Shown: one piece after another, positions 1-5,852 of the stretch
Layout: the number at the start of each line of letters is the position of its first letter
How positions within the stretch are numbered: the stretch's first letter is position 1
From: Balneolaceae bacterium
Lineage (GTDB): Bacteria; Bacteroidota; Rhodothermia; Balneolales; Balneolaceae
Direction: 5' to 3'
NCBI GenBank assembly: GCA_007117235.1
Contig: SKGY01000080.1
Location: 1 to 7,570, forward strand
Length of the DNA: 7,570 nt
The notes under the pieces: model-generated
What the model was told of the DNA's origin: nothing
What the model saw: the letters and a program-made list of their open reading frames with translations, nothing else
Databases searched by the model: none
Made by a program: the position numbers and the translations under genes

Positions 1-1
1 A

Positions 2-1351
2 CTTCGCGACTGGCTCTTTTCACGTCAGCGCTACTGGGGTGAACCGTTTCCAATCATTCATGTTGATGGTGAACCAAAAGCCGTTCGTGAAGAAGATCTG
101 CCGGTTGTGCTTCCTGAAGTGGATCACTATCAGCCGACTAAAAATGGTGAGCCGCCACTTGCAGGAGCTACGGACTGGGTTGAAACTACAGATCCTGAAA
201 CCGGAAAAAAAGCACTGCGAGAAACCAATACCATGCCTCAATGGGCCGGTTCCTGCTGGTACTATCTGAGATACATCAGCCCAAATTACGAAGGCGGACC
301 TGTGGATAAAGGTGAGGAAGACTACTGGATGCCGGTTGATCTCTATGTTGGCGGGTCTGAGCACTCGGTATTGCACCTTCTCTATGCACGATTCTGGCAT
401 AAAGTTCTCTATGATTGCGGTGTGGTATCTACCAAAGAGCCATTTCAGAAGCTTGTTCATCAGGGGATGATTCTGGGTGAAGTGGAGTACACTGCCTATG
501 AAAAAGATGGAAAGATGATCTCTGCAGACGAGGCAGCAAAATCAGATGATGTTACGCGAGTCCCAATATCAGAAAAAGATGTGGAGAAGGTTGGAGATCG
601 TTTTGTGATGAAAGGAACTCAGACAACGGTGGACTCAAAAGCCCATAAAATGTCTAAATCCCGTGGCAATGTGATAAACCCGGATGATGTGGTTGATCAG
701 TACGGAGCCGATTCGCTTCGACTTTATGAGATGTTTATGGGACCGTTGGAGCAGGTGAAGCCGTGGAGCACAAAAGGGGTAGAGGGGGTCAATCGTTTTC
801 TGAATCGAACCTGGAGGTTGTTTTTAGGCGACGGGGAAGAGGAGAAGCTCAACGTGTCTGATGATGAACCAACCCGCGATCAGCTGAAAGTACTGCATGA
901 AGCGATCAAGAAAGTAACTGAAGATATTGAGTCCATGCGATTCAATACCGGGATCTCAGCGCTGATGATTTTTGTGAATGAAGCCAACCAATGGAATTCT
1001 GTTCCGAGATCAATTGCAGAGCCGTTTGTACTTCTTCTATCGCCATACGCGCCACATATCGCAGAAGAGTTGTGGAGCAGACTGGGTCATAAAGAGACAC
1101 TCGCTTACGAAGATTGGCCACAATTCAATGAAGAGTATCTGAAGAGCGATACCATTGAGTATCCGGTTCAGGTGAATGGCAAAGTGCGAGCCAACATTAA
1201 CGTTCCGGCAGATAAGGCAAAGGATAAAGACTTCGTGCTCGGCCTGGCCAAACAGCATCAAAACATTGAGAAATACCTTGATGGCTCAACCATCATCAAA
1301 GAGATCTTTGTTCCGGGGCGAATTATAAACCTTGTGGTGAAGCCGGGTTGA
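2..1351 (+). CDS. leuS: Leucyl-tRNA synthetase, C-terminal part (5' end outside window)
   Basis: Class I aminoacyl-tRNA synthetase that charges tRNA-Leu with leucine in the cytoplasm. The frame is open from base 2, so the gene begins before the window; an apparent ATG at 107 is internal. About 449 residues are visible, roughly half of a bacterial LeuRS; the HIGH motif and most of the CP1 editing domain are missing. Seen in order (visible numbering): the post-editing catalytic segment RDWLFSRQRYWGEP (about 2-15), WAGSCWYYLRY (81-91), the core stretch YVGGSEHSVLHLLYARFWH (115-133), a leucine-specific insertion (about 161-215), the KMSKS loop (216-220, bases 647-661) that binds ATP, an alpha-helical anticodon-binding domain (about 260-380, with SPYAPHIAEELW), and the C-terminal tRNA-binding domain (385-449, with VNGKVRANINVPAD and PGRIINLVV). 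The catalytic motifs look intact and the C-terminus complete. No other family fits; identity is very secure. Confidence 0.98.
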   Translation, partial: LRDWLFSRQRYWGEPFPIIHVDGEPKAVREEDLPVVLPEVDHYQPTKNGEPPLAGATDWVETTDPETGKKALRETNTMPQWAGSCWYYLRYISPNYEGGPVDKGEEDYWMPVDLYVGGSEHSVLHLLYARFWHKVLYDCGVVSTKEPFQKLVHQGMILGEVEYTAYEKDGKMISADEAAKSDDVTRVPISEKDVEKVGDRFVMKGTQTTVDSKAHKMSKSRGNVINPDDVVDQYGADSLRLYEMFMGPLEQVKPWSTKGVEGVNRFLNRTWRLFLGDGEEEKLNVSDDEPTRDQLKVLHEAIKKVTEDIESMRFNTGISALMIFVNEANQWNSVPRSIAEPFVLLLSPYAPHIAEELWSRLGHKETLAYEDWPQFNEEYLKSDTIEYPVQVNGKVRANINVPADKAKDKDFVLGLAKQHQNIEKYLDGSTIIKEIFVPGRIINLVVKPG

Positions 1352-1366
1352 GGAATGTTGATTTCT

Positions 1367-1391
1367 GACGTTCCCGCGAATGTTTCTTTAT
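1367..1391 (+). terminator. Weak terminator-like hairpin after leuS
   Basis: Sixteen bases after the leuS stop, GACGTTC (1367-1373) can pair with GAATGTT (1378-1384) around a 4-base loop, CCGC. The stem has 7 pairs, two of them G-T wobbles, and is followed by a T-rich run, TCTTTAT. The position is right for an intrinsic terminator but the stem is weak, so this is a candidate only. If real, the acyltransferase downstream needs its own promoter. Confidence 0.35.
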
Positions 1392-1503
1392 GGTATTTAT
1401 CGTGTAGAATTTCAACTGACAGATAAGCTTGGAATTAAACTTCCTTTAGAGAAACGAGTGACACCGTCTCTTACATTATCAAATTAAAAATCGATAGGAA
1501 AAG

Positions 1504-1582
1504 CCTTCGTGAAACTTCTATTCCTCGTGCCTGTGCACCGAAGTGCTAATGCACGCAGGCGTGACTTCGTGGTTGAAAAGAT
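1504..1582 (+). repeat. Diverged intergenic repeat, copy 1 (CTTCGTGGTT type)
   Basis: The stretch is built from short CTTCGTG-like units: CCTTCGTG (1504-1511), CTTCTATT, CCTCGTG (1523-1529), and the end block GTGACTTCGTGGTTGAAAAG (1561-1580). The end block recurs in copy 2 as GTGACGCCGTGGTTAAAAAT. It resembles a non-coding repeat seen in intergenic regions of many bacterial genomes, made of variations on 'CCTTCGTG / CTCTGTG ... GTGGTTAAAA'. I know of no settled name or function. Inside it, GCCTGTGCA (1529-1537) can pair with TGCACGCAGGC (1550-1560) with a 2-base bulge, and GCAC-CGAA-GTGC (1535-1545 region) gives a smaller alternative hairpin, so it may fold if transcribed. Confidence 0.55.
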
Positions 1583-1607
1583 TTTCCCCGGATCTAACCA
1601 AAGCATA

Positions 1608-1652
1608 CGCTGTGTCCACCGTGCCTCCACTGTGACGCCGTGGTTAAAAATG
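1608..1652 (+). repeat. Diverged intergenic repeat, copy 2 (CTGTGTCC...GTGGTTAAAAATG)
   Basis: The sequence reads as successive CTGTG/CCGTG units: CGCTGTGTCC, ACCGTGCCTC, CACTGTGAC, then GCCGTGGTTAAAAATG. This is a mutated version of a repeat commonly seen elsewhere as CTCTGTG units ending in GTGGTTAAAA. Its end block aligns with that of copy 1, offset by 71 bases and in the same orientation. Family membership is from recognition, not a search. Confidence 0.55.
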
Positions 1653-1694
1653 TCGCTATCTATTTCATTATTTTATGATTGCTACGAATGGATT

Positions 1695-1738
1695 AAGTAA
1701 TCATGAGATAACTTTTTTAGCAGAAAGTGATTACTTTC
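1695..1738. promoter_or_regulatory. Overlapping inverted repeats just upstream of the acyltransferase start
   Basis: AAGTAATCA (1695-1703) and TGATTACTT (1728-1736) are a perfect 9-base inverted repeat spaced by 24 bases. Overlapping it, GAAAGT (1723-1728) and ACTTTC (1733-1738) form a second 6-base hairpin with loop GATT, and AAGTAATC (1695-1702) can also pair imperfectly with GATAACTT (1707-1714), followed by a T-run (1713-1718). These pairings exclude each other. The last hairpin ends 5 bases before the start codon, in the space where a ribosome would bind. It may be an operator or an RNA switch-like leader, or chance in AT-rich DNA. Confidence 0.35.
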
Positions 1739-1743
1739 CCTTT

Positions 1744-2517
1744 ATGAAACATCTAAAGGCACTATTCAAAATATTTGGGATTATTCTCTACACGCTATTC
1801 TGCTATGCGATTTACATCACTGTATTTCTGTTTCTCAAACTGTTTCGCACCTCTACAATCCCCTGGAAAAACAGACTCATTGAATTTTGGTCAGCCGGGC
1901 TAACATTCATTCTGAATATCAAGATTCAAACTGAAGGTGCAGCACCTGAGCCGCCATTCTATCTGGTAAGTAACCATGTAAGCTACGTTGATATCATAGT
2001 GCTCTACGGACTTGTGGACGGTACATTTGTAGCAAAAAAAGAGGTGAGATCATGGCCATTCTTAGGGTTTATGGCGGAAACACTTGGCGTGATCTTTGTA
2101 GACAGAAAACGAAAGCGAGATGTGACTAGGGTCAACAAAGAACAGACATCCAGTTTAAAGGAGCAACACGGTATTATCCTGTTTCCGGAAGGAGGGACGT
2201 CAGACGGTTCAACTATTTTACCACTTCGTTCACCACTACTTGAAGTACCGGCAAGCTCAGGTATTCCAATTCACTATGTAACGCTTTACTATGAAACAGA
2301 AGAGGGCGATACCCCCGCGGGAGAGTCGGTCTGCTGGCACGGTGATGCACCATTACACACTCACATGTATCAAATGGCAAGAAACAAGAGCATTACATGC
2401 AGAGCTGTTTTTGGTGCTAAATCTGTTTTAGATGAAGACCGTAAAGTATTGGCCAACAAACTACACGAAGGCATGGTAAAGCAGTTTGTTCCAATCAAAC
2501 AGAGAGTCATGCAATGA
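1744..2517 (+). CDS. PlsC-family lysophospholipid (1-acylglycerol-3-phosphate-like) acyltransferase
   Basis: Membrane-bound acyltransferase of the PlsC/LPLAT family (257 residues), which moves an acyl chain from acyl-ACP or acyl-CoA to a lyso-lipid at the cytoplasmic face of the inner membrane. A hydrophobic helix spans about residues 8-34. Motif I is NHVSYVD (77-83; H78 and D83 form the catalytic HX4D pair), motif II KKEVRSWPFLGF (98-109), motif III FPEGGTSDG (147-155) followed by LPLRSPLL, and motif IV IPIHYVTLYY (174-183). The late segment VCWHGDAPLHTHMYQM resembles the branch that includes OlsA-type lyso-ornithine-lipid acyltransferases, so the substrate may be lysophosphatidate or an aminolipid; sequence alone does not decide. 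I chose ATG 1744 over an in-frame ATG at 1675 because MKHLKALFKIFG starts a typical N-terminus and the longer version adds 23 hydrophilic residues; neither has a clear ribosome-binding site. It is co-directional with leuS but separated by 392 bases. Confidence 0.9.
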   Translation: MKHLKALFKIFGIILYTLFCYAIYITVFLFLKLFRTSTIPWKNRLIEFWSAGLTFILNIKIQTEGAAPEPPFYLVSNHVSYVDIIVLYGLVDGTFVAKKEVRSWPFLGFMAETLGVIFVDRKRKRDVTRVNKEQTSSLKEQHGIILFPEGGTSDGSTILPLRSPLLEVPASSGIPIHYVTLYYETEEGDTPAGESVCWHGDAPLHTHMYQMARNKSITCRAVFGAKSVLDEDRKVLANKLHEGMVKQFVPIKQRVMQ

Positions 2518-2541
2518 GCAGTTTATCAGTTCGTCTATTTG

Positions 2542-3390
2542 CTACTCCTTAAAAAATGGTCCGCTGCATCGGGTATATGTGTCGCATGTCGTATCAACAA
2601 CCACCGTCTCCATCTCTCTGTAAAAACCAATCAGTCGACTCGTTTTAACCGGTCCATCTGTGTCAGAACTATTCAACTCATAACCGGGTCCGTGGTGCAC
2701 AAACTCTACATTAAATTTGTCATCAGTTAATTCATAACACTGAACTCTGTTTTCACCAAAAAATGGATCCAATACCTGCTGTGGTCTGAATTGGACCTGC
2801 AAACCTCCATCTTCAGTTCTTAGAGGAGGAATAAACAGCTGTAGTGGAGACTCAAATATTCGATTATCATACTCAAAACTCACATTCCAAAGAATCGTGT
2901 CGTCTTCACCTACCTCATCCAGCGTAAATATTACAGGCAAAAAGCAGCTCCTGTTTTCACCTTCAACTGTATAATCAGATTTTGGTGGAGTTTGGGTAAA
3001 TACCTCTCTGAATAAACCATCAGCTCTGGTAACCGTTACTTTATAATTGGTCTTTGGAAAAATCTCTCCTGTCTTAATGAAGTTAAATGTATTTACACCA
3101 TCAAATTGTACCAGCGTGTCTTCAAGTATCTCTGTAAATCCGGTATTCAGGTTTTCAAATTCCACAACGGCGTTAAGATCTGTATCAGTAGAATTGAGTG
3201 GCGTATTCAGATCCATTACCCTGATGTAATTTCTATCACTATTCAAATCAAGACCGCCATAAACAGAGTATAAACCCACTTCTGTTTCGAAGGGATCAAT
3301 TGTATTGTCGCAAGCGATCATTCCGAAAGTGATGAGTAGCAGTGCTGATAAACTGATTATTCCGATGCGATATGTTGATAATTTCATCAT
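2542..3390 (-). CDS. DUF4249-type lipoprotein partner of the TonB-dependent receptor
   Basis: Predicted secreted lipoprotein of 282 residues. The N-terminus has a basic start, a hydrophobic core (residues 9-23) and a lipobox-like MIAC with Cys27 as the lipidation site, followed by DNTIDPFE. The body is beta-rich with a domain resembling the DUF4249 family: LNSDRNYIRVMDL near 50-62, a Lys/Thr-rich YKVTVTRADG segment (about 111-120), and several late cysteines, ending TTCDTYTRCSGPFFKE. DUF4249 proteins are usually encoded directly after a TonB-dependent receptor in Bacteroidota, and that is the case here: the ATG at 3390 overlaps the receptor stop (TGATG, one base), implying translational coupling. 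A second ATG three bases later would also work. The ligand is unknown; a surface or periplasmic accessory role in uptake is inferred. The family call is from recognition of layout and context, not a profile search. The gene ends 24 bases from the convergent acyltransferase. Confidence 0.82.
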   Translation of the reverse strand: MMKLSTYRIGIISLSALLLITFGMIACDNTIDPFETEVGLYSVYGGLDLNSDRNYIRVMDLNTPLNSTDTDLNAVVEFENLNTGFTEILEDTLVQFDGVNTFNFIKTGEIFPKTNYKVTVTRADGLFREVFTQTPPKSDYTVEGENRSCFLPVIFTLDEVGEDDTILWNVSFEYDNRIFESPLQLFIPPLRTEDGGLQVQFRPQQVLDPFFGENRVQCYELTDDKFNVEFVHHGPGYELNSSDTDGPVKTSRLIGFYREMETVVVDTTCDTYTRCSGPFFKE

Positions 3391-5687
3391 CAGTTAAAGT
3401 TGGTTTGAATAGAGAGATAGGGCAGAAGAGGGTTCTGATCAATTCGCTGAAGAGCATTCACATCAAAGTAAAAGATATTATTGCGGTCATACATATTAAT
3501 GGCTCCAATTTGAGTATCCACTGATATTCTTTCAGAAACCTGAAATGAGCGCTCGACGGAAACATCAAGCCGGTGATAAACAGGAAGTCGATCACCATAG
3601 GGCTCTGTGAAAATTGTTCGGGCTGTTCCGGGATCAGTAATTGGATTTTCCCGTGGAACAAGCAGTGATAAATCAAAACCATAAATACGTGTATAGGGTC
3701 GACCCGTACCTATTTCCCACCTGGCACTTGTAGTAAATCCCCAAAAACTACCACTGCCAAGCAGATTTACACTGTGCCGTTGATCATGAGGTGGAGAGTA
3801 TGAAAAGAGATCACCTTCAATCCATGCACCTAAATCACCCGAAGCTGCTGAATACTCAACCTTTGCCCAGCTGTAACCGGCTGAAAGATAAAAAGTGCGT
3901 GAACTGTACTCCATATTTACATCAAAACCATATGCATCAGCATTGGCTTCGGCAGTTTCAATTTCAATTCTTGCATCAGGATTCCATTTTGAGACCGGTA
4001 TATATCTGTGCCACATGTAGTAGCCTTCGATGTTGAGCCTGACTGCATTGCCAAGCTGTTCGCTATAACCCAGAATTGAGTGAATAGATGTGGTAAGAGG
4101 TCGTGTAACTGTAGCCCCTCGCCGCGAGGTTGGGAGCAGTACTGAAAAAACGGTTCCCGCATCTCGTTCATCCGTAATGCCGTTTAGCACCTGTGTGTAT
4201 CTGCCTAATGCTGCGCTGAATTCTCTGTTCGGTGTACCGTCAGGCATAAATGACATCCGAACTCTTGGCTCCAGGGTAGGATCTGTATCAAGAGTGAACT
4301 GAGAACCTAAGCCCGGCTGAATAGTCAGCTTATCCGATACATCCCACTCCAGAGAGCCATAAACAGATACGATAGGCACGTCTCTTTCAAATGATTCAAA
4401 TTCCGAAAACCGTTCTGATAATTCGGTTTGATAACTTCTGAAATTGACCCCCAGGCCATATTCAAAAGGAATGGAAAAGAGCTCATCTTTGAGGTCTAAT
4501 TTCATATAAAACTGTCTTATTCCTGATGATCGAAAAGTCTGCACAGCATCGCTTTCGCTATTATTATAAGATGTATAACCAACCGTAAATTCAATTGGGT
4601 GTGAGAACATCTCATTATAGCCCAAACAGCGGGCTCCCAATACAAAATTACTCCAGGTTAAATCAACTTCACGGTCGGGATTGATTCGGCCTCTGTCTTG
4701 TGTACCGATTCCGGTAACGTTACAGTTCATGTTATCACCCTGTATAGAGTAGCGCCCCGTTATATCATAAAAATCCAGATTTATTTCATCAGACAGATAC
4801 ATTTGGGAGAACTGTTCTATGGTAGATTTTCGGCCCATCAGAATGAATGATTGATTCTCATTGAGTGGACCTTCCAGGCTGAGTGAGCCCAAATAGGGAC
4901 TTATAGAGGCACTTCCTGAATGCGCCCGTTTACTACCCGGACGCAGGCGTACATCCACAACCGCAGAGACGGCTCCCATATACTTTGAACCGAAACCACC
5001 CGCATACATATCCACACTTTGAATGGTTTCTGCAGGAAATGCGGAGTATAGATTCGAGATATGAAATGGTTTGATAATCTGAAGGTTATCTACCTGAACG
5101 TAGTTTTGATCGGGTGTACCACCGCGAATAAAGAGGTCTCCGCCACGATCACCCGATGAAACAACGCCCGGTGAACTTTGAATAAAACTGATAAGGTCAC
5201 CACCGGCACCCGGAGTCGGTATTCGGGTCAGGTTTTCGCCGGTTATATTCCGAAGCCCTGCTCTGCCTGTAGTTGTAATGCGTTCACCCTCAACAATAAT
5301 TTCATCAAACATTTCAGTATCAATTGCCAGCGATAGTTGAAGTACGAGCCGATCATCAGGTTCAATGTTTATATACCGAGTGTAGGTCTGGTGACCCACA
5401 TAACTTATCACCAACCGATACTCACCAGCAGGTACTCGTTGAAACTGATGAAGACCATCCAGATCTGTGGCTCCGGCTGAAATGATTTCAGGGCTTTCTA
5501 TATCGGGTGAATAGAGCACTGCATTGGCTCCAATAATTGCGTTACCATCATCTTGAGAGAGCACCACAACTCTGACAATTCCGGTATCCTGAGCGATGGA
5601 TGTATTTGAAATGCAAATTAGTATGAAAAAACAGAGAAGTGATTTAATTACGAGATGAATTTTCTTAAAGCCAATCAGGTAATTCAT
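3390..5687 (-). CDS. TonB-dependent outer-membrane receptor with N-terminal carboxypeptidase-regulatory-like domain
   Basis: Outer-membrane active-transport receptor of 765 residues. It has a Sec signal peptide (about 1-33: basic start, hydrophobic SLLCFFILICIS, likely cut near SIAQ/DTG), then a CarboxypepD_reg-like beta-sandwich (about 36-120, with GATDLDGLHQFQRVPAGEYRL). A linker with DEIIVEGERI (128-137) precedes the plug domain (about 150-250, with IRGGTPDQNYVQVDNLQI and the end motif YAGGFGSKYMGAVSAVVDVR). The rest, to residue 765, is a beta-barrel with the alternating aromatic pattern expected. Length is typical of compact receptors of this type; no break is seen. The plug and linker style matches receptors that partner with DUF4249 lipoproteins. 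Substrate cannot be told. ATG 5687 is preferred because it starts the signal peptide, though the upstream site (AGAAGA touching the ATG) is poor; the frame runs upstream to a TAA at 5718-5720 that closes an in-frame leader ORF. Confidence 0.94.
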   Translation of the reverse strand: MNYLIGFKKIHLVIKSLLCFFILICISNTSIAQDTGIVRVVVLSQDDGNAIIGANAVLYSPDIESPEIISAGATDLDGLHQFQRVPAGEYRLVISYVGHQTYTRYINIEPDDRLVLQLSLAIDTEMFDEIIVEGERITTTGRAGLRNITGENLTRIPTPGAGGDLISFIQSSPGVVSSGDRGGDLFIRGGTPDQNYVQVDNLQIIKPFHISNLYSAFPAETIQSVDMYAGGFGSKYMGAVSAVVDVRLRPGSKRAHSGSASISPYLGSLSLEGPLNENQSFILMGRKSTIEQFSQMYLSDEINLDFYDITGRYSIQGDNMNCNVTGIGTQDRGRINPDREVDLTWSNFVLGARCLGYNEMFSHPIEFTVGYTSYNNSESDAVQTFRSSGIRQFYMKLDLKDELFSIPFEYGLGVNFRSYQTELSERFSEFESFERDVPIVSVYGSLEWDVSDKLTIQPGLGSQFTLDTDPTLEPRVRMSFMPDGTPNREFSAALGRYTQVLNGITDERDAGTVFSVLLPTSRRGATVTRPLTTSIHSILGYSEQLGNAVRLNIEGYYMWHRYIPVSKWNPDARIEIETAEANADAYGFDVNMEYSSRTFYLSAGYSWAKVEYSAASGDLGAWIEGDLFSYSPPHDQRHSVNLLGSGSFWGFTTSARWEIGTGRPYTRIYGFDLSLLVPRENPITDPGTARTIFTEPYGDRLPVYHRLDVSVERSFQVSERISVDTQIGAINMYDRNNIFYFDVNALQRIDQNPLLPYLSIQTNFN

Positions 5688-5717
5688 TCTTCTAAATCTT
5701 TTTCCATCAACGCCGTT

Positions 5718-5774
5718 TTATACTGATATGATGAGTAAGCGATATAATTTCTTTTTGAACATGTGTGGTTTCAT
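5718..5774 (-). CDS. Possible 18-residue leader peptide before the TonB-dependent receptor
   Basis: A tiny ORF reading MKPHMFKKKLYRLLIISV then TAA. It has the best ribosome-binding site in the window: AGGA on the minus strand (5784-5781), 6 bases before its ATG. It is in the same frame as the receptor, separated from the receptor ATG by the TAA and ten more sense codons. The lysine-rich start and short hydrophobic end look like the beginning of a signal peptide. Upstream, TAAGTTTTG (5796-5788) is close to the Bacteroidota -7 box TAnnTTTG, but its spacing would leave almost no leader. Possibilities are a regulatory leader peptide, a decayed earlier start of the receptor gene, or chance. Expression is not shown. 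Confidence 0.3.
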   Translation of the reverse strand: MKPHMFKKKLYRLLIISV

Positions 5775-5777
5775 GTT
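5758..5777. promoter_or_regulatory. Inverted repeat over the leader-ORF start
   Basis: AACATG (5758-5763) and CATGTT (5772-5777) form a perfect 6-base inverted repeat with an 8-base spacer. On the minus strand it spans the first and fifth codons (both ATG) of the leader ORF, so a hairpin there could hide its start codon, or the dyad could be an operator half-site pair. It is short enough to be chance. Confidence 0.25.
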
Positions 5778-5813
5778 ATGTCCTACTCAAAACTTAGGCA
5801 ATTTTAAGCGCAG

Positions 5814-5834
5814 AAAAATAGCATCATCATGCTA
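5814..5834 (-). terminator. Small intrinsic-terminator-like hairpin after the plug-domain gene
   Basis: On the minus strand, TAGCAT pairs perfectly with ATGCTA around the loop GATG and is followed at once by TTTTT. It begins 18 bases after the stop codon (TAA at 5855-5853) of the plug-domain gene. The 6-pair stem has only two G-C pairs, so it may be leaky, but position and T-run are right. It suggests the receptor/lipoprotein pair is transcribed mainly from its own promoter in the gap. Confidence 0.5.
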
Positions 5835-5852
5835 ATACTGAAGAAATAAATT

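Larger units (their letters stand above)
1352..1743. other. Intergenic region between leuS and the acyltransferase
   Basis: This 392-base gap has no convincing protein-coding gene. From left to right it holds a weak terminator-like hairpin, an AT-rich stretch (about 1385-1500), two diverged copies of an intergenic repeat (1504-1582 and 1608-1652), and inverted repeats directly before the acyltransferase start (1695-1738). Open frames here (a 35-codon one at 1380-1487 and a 63-codon one at 1509-1700) are short, lack ribosome-binding sites and match no family I recognise; the second is simply the repeat read as codons. No convincing promoter was found: TAACTTTT at 1709-1716 is one mismatch from the Bacteroidota -7 consensus TAnnTTTG but lacks a clear -33 partner. 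Confidence 0.6.

Noticed and set aside
20..460. 146-codon minus-strand open frame opposite leuS
   Set aside because: It is a shadow of a strongly recognised LeuRS coding region and has no recognisable domain.
1380..1487. 35-codon open frame (MFLYGIYRVEFQLTDKLG...)
   Set aside because: Its ATG lies inside the terminator-like hairpin arm, there is no ribosome-binding site, and it matches no family I recognise. It could be a gene remnant but cannot be supported.
1504..1652. CRISPR array or insertion-sequence ends
   Set aside because: Only two degenerate copies exist, without regular spacers, cas genes, transposase or target-site duplications.
1509..1700. 63-codon plus-strand open frame starting with GTG
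   Set aside because: It is the two intergenic repeat copies read as codons, has no ribosome-binding site, and its product is low-complexity Arg/Val-rich sequence typical of such spurious calls.
1675..1743. Upstream in-frame ATG giving a 280-residue acyltransferase
   Set aside because: The extra 23 residues are unlike family N-termini, there is no ribosome-binding site, and the extension would place the inverted repeats in coding sequence.
1352..1743. tRNA or other structured RNA gene in the gap
   Set aside because: No cloverleaf, T-loop GTTC-type box or recognised riboswitch core was seen; only short repeat-derived hairpins.
3791..4302. Several open frames on both strands inside the receptor gene
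   Set aside because: All lie within the intact receptor barrel coding sequence and have no family features; they are frame shadows.
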